From the NCBI GenBank assembly GCA_021809105.1, contig JAKBAM010000001.1:62001-126000 (forward strand): a DNA stretch of 64,000 bases, read 5' to 3'. Shown here in pieces: positions 57,957-64,000 of the stretch. The translations under genes were made by a program, and so were the position numbers. The notes under the pieces are model-generated. The model was given only the letters and a program-made list of their open reading frames with translations, was not told the DNA's origin and ran no database searches. Numbering within the stretch: the first letter of the stretch is position 1; the number at the start of each line of letters is the position of its first letter. Origin of the DNA: Actinomycetes bacterium. GTDB taxonomy: Bacteria > Actinomycetota > Acidimicrobiia > Acidimicrobiales > Palsa-688.

Positions 57957-58758
57957 GGAGCATGTCGTTCAGCTGTGCGCTGTCGTGGCGCTGGCCTTCG
58001 GTGAGGCGCCGGATGACGAGGATGCACGGCAGGCCGTAAGTACCCCCGGCGAACTCCCGGGAGCGGCTGGCCATGATGCCGACCGACCAATCCGGGACGT
58101 GACCCCGGCTGATCTGCTTGCCGGTATCGGCGTCGATCACCGGGATCCCCGGGTTGAGGACACACCCCTCTCCCAGAACGGCCCCACGCCCGACCCGGGC
58201 GCCCTGGGTGATCATGCACCGGCTACCGACGAGCGCCTCGTCCTCGATGATGACCGGCGCTGCCTGGGGGGGCTCGAGGACCCCCCCGATGCCGACCCCG
58301 CCCGACAGGTGCACATCCCGTCCGATCTGCGCGCAGCTGCCGACGGTGGCCCAGGTGTCAACCATGGTGCCGCTACCCACCCGTGCCCCGATGTTCACAT
58401 AGCTCGGCATCATGACCACCCCGGGTTCGAGGAAGCTCCCCCACCGCGCTGAGGCTCCGGGGACCACCCGCACCCCCGCCGCCGCCAGATCGTGTTTCAG
58501 CGGCAACTTGTCGACGTACTCGAACGGAGGTGACTCGACGGTCTCCATCGCCGATACCCGGAAGAGTAGGAGGATGGCTCTTTTCAGCCACTGGTGCACC
58601 ACGACTTGGCCGTGGCTGTCGATCTCCGCGACGCGCGCTTCGCCGGAGTCGAGCAGCCCGACGGCCTCGCGCACAGTGGCGGCGGCGTGGCGGTCGTCTG
58701 GACCGAGGTCGGCCCTCACTTCCCAAAGATCGTCTATCAGTGCTGCGAGGTCGGCCAT
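57934..58758 (-). CDS. dapD: Tetrahydrodipicolinate N-succinyltransferase
   Basis: 274 residues. The N-terminal helical domain precedes left-handed beta-helix hexapeptide repeats (about 100-200), for example FLEPGVVMMPSYVNIGARVG, SGTMVDTWATVGSCAQIGRD and VHLSGGVGIGGVLEPPQA. This is the DapD of E. coli type, which uses succinyl-CoA on tetrahydrodipicolinate. The mid-block FRVSAMETVESPPFEYVDKL is also DapD-like. A TAGCGT element lies 8 bases before the ATG, so a leaderless message for dapD-dapE is plausible. Confidence 0.94.
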   Translation of the reverse strand: MADLAALIDDLWEVRADLGPDDRHAAATVREAVGLLDSGEARVAEIDSHGQVVVHQWLKRAILLLFRVSAMETVESPPFEYVDKLPLKHDLAAAGVRVVPGASARWGSFLEPGVVMMPSYVNIGARVGSGTMVDTWATVGSCAQIGRDVHLSGGVGIGGVLEPPQAAPVIIEDEALVGSRCMITQGARVGRGAVLGEGCVLNPGIPVIDADTGKQISRGHVPDWSVGIMASRSREFAGGTYGLPCILVIRRLTEGQRHDSAQLNDMLREHGVAI

Positions 58759-58766
58759 GGGTGCAG

Positions 58767-58772
58767 ACGCTA
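58767..58772 (-). promoter_or_regulatory. Candidate -10 element of dapD
   Basis: TAGCGT on the minus strand, 8 bases before ATG 58758. It fits TANNNT; no ribosome site is evident before the ATG. Confidence 0.35.
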
Positions 58773-58838
58773 ATGGCCCCGAGCGAGTCCGTAGGCTCTC
58801 GCGGTCAGACCAGGCGATGGCGCCAGAGGAGGACCCGG

Positions 58839-59756
58839 ATGAAGGTGCGGATAGGTGTCGGGATCAGCGGTAACCTGGCTGGGCCCCAGGCGGCCGGCGG
58901 GAGCCTGGGCGAGGTGGTCGACGCCCTGGCCGAACTGCGCTTCGACTCCGTCTGGCTACCCGAGGTGCTCACCGCTGCCGCCCCAGATCCGGTAGCGGCA
59001 CTGGCGTGGGCGGCGGCACGCACCCCCAAGCTCAAGTTGGGCACGACATGCCTGCTCCCGGGCCGCAACATCGTGCGCCTGGCCAAGCAGCTGGCTACCG
59101 TCGACGCGCTCTCGCAGGGACGGCTGCTTTTGACCTTCGTGCCCGGCCTGGGGGTCGCTCCAGAGCGTGAGGCCATCGGGCCGCGGCCCCGGGACCGTGG
59201 AGCCCTCATTGACGAGGTGATCCCCGTCCTCAGGCGCCTTTGGTCAGGAGAGGAGGTGACCCATCACGGTGCCGCCGGTGACTTCGAGAAGGTCACCCTC
59301 GTCCCGCTGCCCGTCCAGCAACCGCTGGAGCCCTGGCTCGGCGGCATGGCCCCGGACGCGCTGCGCCGCTGCGGGGAGCTGTCGGACGGGTGGCTCCCCG
59401 CCATGTGCACTCCCGACGAGGCGGCTGCCGGGCGCGTAGTTATCGACCGGGCGGCCGCGGCCGTCGGCCGATCGATCGACCCCGAACACTTCGGCGTCAG
59501 CGTCGGCTACTCCGCCACCCCCCTTTCCGACGGGGCCCTGGCAACATTGGCCAAGCGGAGCCGTGGCCATGACCCGTCCAGACTGGTCCCCATCGGCCAC
59601 GCAGCGCTGCGCACAACGCTCGAGGCATTCGTTGCGGTCGGCTTCTCGAAGTTCGTCGTGCGGCCGCTCGGGCCGCCGGCGGGGTGGGCAACGGAGCTCC
59701 ATGACCTGGCCGACGCTGTGCTCGACCTGCAGACTGGCAGCCGAGCCGCCGCGTGA
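58839..59756 (+). CDS. LLM-class (F420-type) oxidoreductase
   Basis: 305 residues from ATG 58839, with GGAGG seven bases upstream. The luciferase-like TIM barrel starts MKVRIGVGISGNLAGPQAAG and shows FDSVWLPEVLT, LKLGTTCLLPGRNIVRLAKQ and QGRLLLTFVPGLG, the typical cofactor-contact strands of F420-dependent enzymes. It should use F420 or FMN to reduce or oxidise an unknown substrate. FbiC, which makes the F420 chromophore, is encoded at 5178-7511. It is divergent from dapD and convergent with the dapC-like gene. The specific substrate cannot be inferred. Confidence 0.85.
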   Translation: MKVRIGVGISGNLAGPQAAGGSLGEVVDALAELRFDSVWLPEVLTAAAPDPVAALAWAAARTPKLKLGTTCLLPGRNIVRLAKQLATVDALSQGRLLLTFVPGLGVAPEREAIGPRPRDRGALIDEVIPVLRRLWSGEEVTHHGAAGDFEKVTLVPLPVQQPLEPWLGGMAPDALRRCGELSDGWLPAMCTPDEAAAGRVVIDRAAAAVGRSIDPEHFGVSVGYSATPLSDGALATLAKRSRGHDPSRLVPIGHAALRTTLEAFVAVGFSKFVVRPLGPPAGWATELHDLADAVLDLQTGSRAAA

Positions 59757-59786
59757 CTTGGCGCCGCCTTCGCGGTGGTAGCGCCT

Positions 59787-60935
59787 TCAGCAGCCCAGCC
59801 GCTCCGCCAAGACCTCCAGCCGAGCCATTGGCACCACCATCGCCAGACGCACGTAAGCGGAGCCGGCTGATCCGTAGAAATCGCCCGGCGACACCAGTGC
59901 CCCGGCCTGCGTGGCCAGGCGCTCCGCCAATCCCCATGCGTCCCCGCCCGGTGCCTCGGCCCAGAGGTAGAAGCCACCGCGTGGCAGCGTCACCTCCAGC
60001 CCGATCCCCTCGGCCAGGATCGCACGCATCCTCTCGAGGCGATCCCGGTAGAGCACTCGCTGCGTGAGCACGTGCGAGGCATCGCCCAGCGCCGCCGCAC
60101 CGGCACGCTGGGCCGGCCCGGGAACCATGAGCCCGGCGTGCTTGCGGACCTCTCTCAGGTAACCGACCACTTCGGGGTCCCCGCTGTACCAGCCGACCCT
60201 CAGGCCAGCCAGGTTGGAGCGCTTCGAAAGCGAGTGCAGGGCGACCACACCGTCGGTGCCATCAGGACCTCCGCCGAGCCCTAGGATGGTGCGGGGCGCC
60301 CCCTCCCACGTGAACTCCGCATAGCACTCGTCACTGAACACCATCACGTCGCGGTCACGCCCCCAAGCGGCGGCGGCCGCCAGGTCATCCAGCCCACCAG
60401 CAGGATTACCCGGGGTATTGACCCAGAGCACCAAGGCGCGGGCGGCGTCTTCGCTGGAGATGGAGGACAGGTCGATACGCCATGCATCGTCGACCGGTAC
60501 CGGGACGGCCCGCAGCCCGGCGAGCTCGGCGCCCATTGCGTAGCTCGGGTACGACACCGCGGGGTACAACACGGTGTCACGGCCGGGACGCCGCAGCTTG
60601 AGCCAACCCGGCATGGTGACCACGAACTCTTTGGTACCGATGCAAGCGCCGATCTGGTCCGGCTCGACGAAGGCAGACGATCCGAAGGTCGAAGTCACCC
60701 AGGACGAGGCCGCTGTCCGCAAAACCTCAGTGCCGACCGCCGGTGGGTAGCCCCGGAGGGAGGACCCGCGATCGGCGTCGGCCAGCACCTGCAGAACCAC
60801 CGCCGGCGGTGGATCGGTAGGGGTGCCTACCGACAGGTCAACCACACCACCCGGGAGGGCGTCGGCTGCCGCCCGCAGCGGGACGAGGCGGTCGTAGGGA
60901 TAGGCGGGCGGCTGCCAGCCGCCGACGACGGTCAC
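59787..60935 (-). CDS. dapC: Succinyldiaminopimelate transaminase (DapC) of aminotransferase class I
   Basis: 382 residues of the PLP-dependent class I/II fold. WVNTPGNPAGGLDDLAAAAA, then VMVFSDECYAEFTW and LHSLSKRSNLAGLRVGW, where the Lys binds PLP, are diagnostic. The N-terminal block YPYDRLVPLRAAADALPGGV is typical of actinobacterial DapC. It should convert N-succinyl-2-amino-6-ketopimelate to succinyl-diaminopimelate. The call also rests on dapD, dapE and dapF nearby. It overlaps hflX by 4 bases. Other aminotransferases of the class are possible but less likely. Confidence 0.85.
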   Translation of the reverse strand: MTVVGGWQPPAYPYDRLVPLRAAADALPGGVVDLSVGTPTDPPPAVVLQVLADADRGSSLRGYPPAVGTEVLRTAASSWVTSTFGSSAFVEPDQIGACIGTKEFVVTMPGWLKLRRPGRDTVLYPAVSYPSYAMGAELAGLRAVPVPVDDAWRIDLSSISSEDAARALVLWVNTPGNPAGGLDDLAAAAAWGRDRDVMVFSDECYAEFTWEGAPRTILGLGGGPDGTDGVVALHSLSKRSNLAGLRVGWYSGDPEVVGYLREVRKHAGLMVPGPAQRAGAAALGDASHVLTQRVLYRDRLERMRAILAEGIGLEVTLPRGGFYLWAEAPGGDAWGLAERLATQAGALVSPGDFYGSAGSAYVRLAMVVPMARLEVLAERLGC

Positions 60936-62236
60936 GGGCAGCCTTCACCATGACCAGGTCCGGGGCTCGATCGCAATGCCGGTACCGTGAACTCCCGGAA
61001 TCGGGCCGCCCCCGCCCCATCGACCCTGACCTCGAGGTACGTGCCACCCGGTTCGTGGGTTTCGATCAGCACCTCTCCCTCGCGGTGAGCGGCGGCCAGT
61101 ATGTCTCCACGGTCGTAAGGGACTCGCAAGGCGACGACGTCCATGAGGGCGCGGAGCCGGTCGCCGACGGCAGATAACAGGTCGCCGATTCCCTCGCCCG
61201 TCAGAGCCGAAAGCATGACGCTACCCGGGTAGCGCTCCGCGAGCCGTTTGGCTTCCCTCGACACGTCGGCCTTGTTGAAGGCCAGCAGTTCGGCGACGCC
61301 GCCGGCACCGATCTCCGAGAGCACGCCGCGCACGGCCTCTATCTGCGCCTCGGGGTCGGGGCTGGCACAGTCGACGACATGTACCAACAGGTCTGACTCA
61401 GTGACCACCTCGAGGGTCGAACGGAAGGCTTCCACCAGCTGATGCGGTAGCTTCCGGACGAATCCGACCGTGTCGGACAGGAGCACGGATTCGCCACCGG
61501 GTAGGGCAAGGCGGCGCGTGCGGGGATCGAGCGTCGCGAACAGGCGGTCCTCCACCAGCACGCCGGCGTCGGTGAGGCGGTTGAGCAGCGTCGACTTCCC
61601 GGCGTTGGTGTATCCCACCAGCGAGACGTTGGACAGTCGACTGCGGCGGCGGCCCTTGCGTTGGAGGCGGCGCTGGTTGGTGAGCTGTCGTAGCTCGGCT
61701 TCGAGCTTGGTCATGCGACGCACCAGCCGGCGGCGATCAACCTCGAGCTGAGTCTCCCCCGGGCCTCGGGTCCCGATGCCTCCTGCTTGCTGCGAGAGAG
61801 CCTTGCCCCGCCCGCGCAACCGAGGCAGGCGATAGCGGAGCTGGGCCAACTCGACCTGCGCCTTGCCTTCCATCGTGCGGGCGTTCTGGGCGAAGATGTC
61901 GAGGATCACCGCCGTGCGGTCGATCGCCGTCCGTCCGAGAATCCTCTCCAGGTTACGGGACTGAGCCGGGCTGAGCTCGTCGTCGAAGACCACCGTGTCG
62001 GCATCCACCGTGAGCGACAGGTCTCGAAGCTCCTCGGCCTTTCCCTTGCCGATGTAGGTTGCGGGGTCCGGGTGGTCCCGGCGCTGGAGCACGCGCGCCC
62101 GCTCGTCGGCGCCCGCGGTATCGACCAGCAGGGCCAGCTCGTCGAGGTGGCGCTCGGTCTCCTCGTCGCTTCCAGGTGGCACCGTCACACCGACCAGAAT
62201 GATCTTCTCCCGGAAAGACCGTTCGATCAGGCTCAT
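60932..62236 (-). CDS. hflX: GTPase HflX
   Basis: 434 residues. An N-terminal HflX domain (about 10-195) contains YIGKGKAEELRDL and GGIGTRGPGETQLEVDRRR, then a coiled region RMTKLEAELRQL. The GTPase domain has G1 GYTNAGKST (208-216), G3 DTVGFVRKLP and G4 FNKADV. HflX binds the 50S subunit and splits stalled ribosomes under stress. The order miaA-dapF-hflX is common in actinobacteria. It overlaps the dapC-like gene by 4 bases and follows dapF after 31 bases. Confidence 0.95.
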   Translation of the reverse strand: MSLIERSFREKIILVGVTVPPGSDEETERHLDELALLVDTAGADERARVLQRRDHPDPATYIGKGKAEELRDLSLTVDADTVVFDDELSPAQSRNLERILGRTAIDRTAVILDIFAQNARTMEGKAQVELAQLRYRLPRLRGRGKALSQQAGGIGTRGPGETQLEVDRRRLVRRMTKLEAELRQLTNQRRLQRKGRRRSRLSNVSLVGYTNAGKSTLLNRLTDAGVLVEDRLFATLDPRTRRLALPGGESVLLSDTVGFVRKLPHQLVEAFRSTLEVVTESDLLVHVVDCASPDPEAQIEAVRGVLSEIGAGGVAELLAFNKADVSREAKRLAERYPGSVMLSALTGEGIGDLLSAVGDRLRALMDVVALRVPYDRGDILAAAHREGEVLIETHEPGGTYLEVRVDGAGAARFREFTVPALRSSPGPGHGEGCP

Positions 62237-62267
62237 CGGGCATCGCCTGCCGCCAGCGCGCGCCCCG

Positions 62268-63095
62268 TCACGTGAGGGTGCACCTCCCGATGCGCCGGCT
62301 GGGACCAGAAAGCACCACGGTGCCGTCTACTCGCAACTCCACGACCACCGAACCGCCTGGCTGGTGCACCGTGACCATGCGTCCCACGCGACCCCAGTGG
62401 TGGAAGGCGGCCGCCGCTGCGCACGATCCGGTCCCGCACGCCTGAGTCTCGCCCACGCCGCGCTCCCAAACCCGCATGGTCACCTCGTCGGCGCCAGGAC
62501 CCAGGGTCACGAACTCCACGTTGAGACCCCCCGCCTGGCTGGCGCCAAGGGCAGCACCGAGCCCTGCCACATCCAGGCCGGCCGGATCCGGCCCCGCCAC
62601 TACAAGGTGAGGGTTCCCCATGTCGACCAACAGCTGGCCGTGGCCTATGTTGCACCTACTAACCTCACCTTCTACCTTAGCTTGACCCATCTCGACTCGT
62701 CCCCAGGTCGAAGCTTTTCCAGATCGGGTGGTCGCGACCTCACGCCGTCCAGCCGGCGTGAGGACCCCAAAGCTCACACCTTCTTGGACCCAGCCGGCGT
62801 CGAGTGCGGCATGAGCCATGCAGCGAATGCCGTTACCACTCATCTCCGCCTCTGAGCCGTCGGCATTCCACAGCTCGAACACCAGACCTGATCCGCTCCC
62901 CGCTGGCGCGAAGCGGCAGCGGATCAGGCCGTCAGCACCGAAGCCGAGATGGCGGTCGCACACCGCGCGGGCCAACGGGGCTCCGGCTGTGTCGTCGCTG
63001 CCCTCGGGGTCCATCAGGACCAGGAAGTCGTTGCCGGCACCCTCAAGCTTGAGCAGCTCGCCGGGGGGTGCATGGTACGGATCGTGGATCGTCAT
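62268..63095 (-). CDS. dapF: Diaminopimelate epimerase
   Basis: 275 residues from ATG 63095, overlapping the miaA stop as ATGA and preceded closely by GGAGGA. The two catalytic cysteines are Cys92 in MSGNGIRCMAH and Cys220 in GETQACGTGSC. Other blocks are KLEGAGNDFLVL and DMGNPHLV. DapF turns LL-diaminopimelate into the meso form, which MurE puts into peptidoglycan and LysA turns into lysine. A longer upstream frame overlaps miaA and is not required. Confidence 0.95.
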   Translation of the reverse strand: MTIHDPYHAPPGELLKLEGAGNDFLVLMDPEGSDDTAGAPLARAVCDRHLGFGADGLIRCRFAPAGSGSGLVFELWNADGSEAEMSGNGIRCMAHAALDAGWVQEGVSFGVLTPAGRREVATTRSGKASTWGRVEMGQAKVEGEVSRCNIGHGQLLVDMGNPHLVVAGPDPAGLDVAGLGAALGASQAGGLNVEFVTLGPGADEVTMRVWERGVGETQACGTGSCAAAAAFHHWGRVGRMVTVHQPGGSVVVELRVDGTVVLSGPSRRIGRCTLT

Positions 63096-64000
63096 TTCCT
63101 CCAGTCTCCCAGGAGGGACGGCACAACGGCGAGAGGTTTCGCCCCGGTCCCGTACCAGGTGATCCTCGGGTCCCTCCTCCACCACATCCGCTGCCGGCGC
63201 GCCAGCGCCCGGGTCCGGGACTCCACCAGCGCCAATGCCTCGGCGAGGGGCGTCCCGCTCTCGAGGTGGTCGAGCACCTCCCGGTAACCGAGTGCCTGCC
63301 TGGCCGTGCGAGACAACCCCCCTGACCGCAGCGCCTCGACCTCTGCGACGAGGCCGCCATCCACCATCTCCGCCAGGCGCCTGGCGATGCGCGCTGACCC
63401 CTCCGCCCTCGCCAGCCACAATCCGGCGATGCGCCACGGTGACGTCGGATACCAGCCAACCCCCGGTCCGAAGGCAGAGAATGGTTGGCCGGAGCCGACC
63501 GTCACCTCGAGGGCCCGGACCACGCGGCGGCGGTTGGTCGGCTCCATCTTGGCCGCCGCCGCGGGGTCGAGCACGCGGAGTCGCCGGTAAAGCCGACACG
63601 TGTCGGGGTCGGCCTCCAGCGCCTTGCGGACCTCCGGCCAGCGGCCCGGCAGCACCAGCCCGTCGACCACCGCCTGGAAATACAGACCAGTTCCCCCTAC
63701 GAGCAAGGCACGATGGCCTCGGCCCTCGATGCCGTCGATGGCCTCCCGGGCCGCTTGCGCATAGCGGGCAACGTCGTAGCCCTCCGCCGGATCCGCGACG
63801 TCGAGGAGATGGTGAGGCACGCCGCCCCGCTCGGCTGGCGTCGGGGTGGCAGTGCCTATGTCCATGCCACGGTAGACCTGCATGGAGTCCACTGTCACGA
63901 TCTCCACGTCGCCCAATGCCACCGCCACCTCGACTGCGACCGCGGACTTGCCAGAAGCGGTCGGGCCCACCAGGGCCAGGTGAGACCCACTCGCCAGGTG
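63092..64000 (-). CDS. miaA: tRNA dimethylallyltransferase MiaA (5' end beyond the window)
   Basis: At least 302 residues, open to the window edge. The P-loop LVGPTASGKSAVAVEVA, the prenyl/tRNA-site block VDSMQVYRGMDIGTATP and GTGLYFQAVVDGLVLP are the MiaA signatures, and the C-terminus carries the tRNA-binding RRRDPRITWYG. The enzyme adds the isopentenyl group to A37 of tRNAs that read UNN codons. The first codon is not in the window, because codons before GPTASGKS still read LAL without a start. It is followed directly by dapF and hflX. Confidence 0.94.
   Translation of the reverse strand, partial: HLASGSHLALVGPTASGKSAVAVEVAVALGDVEIVTVDSMQVYRGMDIGTATPTPAERGGVPHHLLDVADPAEGYDVARYAQAAREAIDGIEGRGHRALLVGGTGLYFQAVVDGLVLPGRWPEVRKALEADPDTCRLYRRLRVLDPAAAAKMEPTNRRRVVRALEVTVGSGQPFSAFGPGVGWYPTSPWRIAGLWLARAEGSARIARRLAEMVDGGLVAEVEALRSGGLSRTARQALGYREVLDHLESGTPLAEALALVESRTRALARRQRMWWRRDPRITWYGTGAKPLAVVPSLLGDWRK

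Noticed and set aside
1-64000. Mobile elements, CRISPR arrays, tRNA or rRNA genes
   Set aside because: I read the gaps between genes and found no transposase, integrase, regular spaced repeats or cloverleaf-like sequence. A tRNAscan or repeat search would be decisive.

Overview
The window is very GC-rich, tightly packed bacterial DNA, and the gene content points to an actinobacterium. The evidence is a division and cell-wall (dcw) cluster with SepF, YggT and DivIVA but no FtsA, a MurE with the DNPR signature for meso-diaminopimelate, a proteasome activator ending in GQYL, a fused F420-cofactor enzyme (FbiC), a eukaryote-like type 2 isoleucyl-tRNA synthetase, and LexA divergent from a LysM protein. 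A deep-branching lineage such as Acidimicrobiia fits, but that is inference. I saw no rRNA, tRNA, CRISPR array, transposase or phage gene.

Layout. 1-5.2 kb: an edge fragment, the proteasome activator, a phosphatase-superfamily protein, an Rrf2 regulator and a GNAT/acyl-CoA-synthetase fusion. 5.2-10.3 kb: FO synthase, an MFS exporter and an orphan ABC substrate-binding lipoprotein. 10.3-15.7 kb: rluD-like, lspA and a DksA-type gene, facing ileS. 15.8-33.6 kb: one long minus-strand run, from mraZ down through rsmH, ftsL, ftsI, murE, mraY, ftsW, murG, murC, murB, ftsQ, ftsZ, pgeF, yggS, sepF, yggT, divIVA and a membrane protein. Many of these genes overlap by 4-8 bases. murF and murD are missing from the run. 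33.8-36.4 kb: lipoate ligase-like, HNH nuclease, a small conserved-looking protein and a ROK kinase. 36.4-43.2 kb: a MoxR/DUF58/transglutaminase operon, a DUF3040 protein and DinB. 43.3-46.7 kb: a double-domain CoA-transferase, a metallo-beta-lactamase remnant and a TetR regulator. 46.7-50 kb: PIG-L deacetylase, inositol monophosphatase-like, phosphofructokinase (PPi-type residues) and nrdR. 50-55.5 kb: amidohydrolase, DUF35, thiolase and a second double CoA-transferase. 55.6-64 kb: the SOS pair LysM/lexA, dapE, dapD, an F420-type oxidoreductase, a dapC-like aminotransferase, hflX, dapF and miaA (cut by the window edge).

How the genes connect. The dcw genes and dapC/D/E/F together make the diaminopimelate precursor and build the septal wall. 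FbiC makes the F420 precursor that the LLM-family oxidoreductase at 58.8 kb would use. LexA, the LysM protein and DinB form a DNA-damage response, with three SOS boxes between LysM and lexA. The most interesting signal is a 27-base element, 22 positions identical, found just before the TetR gene and again before the thiolase/CoA-transferase operon 9.5 kb away. It suggests one regulon for two blocks of acyl-CoA genes. The second block sits inside a nrdR-LysM-lexA neighbourhood that is contiguous in mycobacteria.

Several genes have a TANNNT -10 element 6-8 bases before the start codon (Rrf2, ileS, divIVA, PIG-L, nrdR, dapD and an upstream frame of lexA), which suggests common use of leaderless mRNAs.
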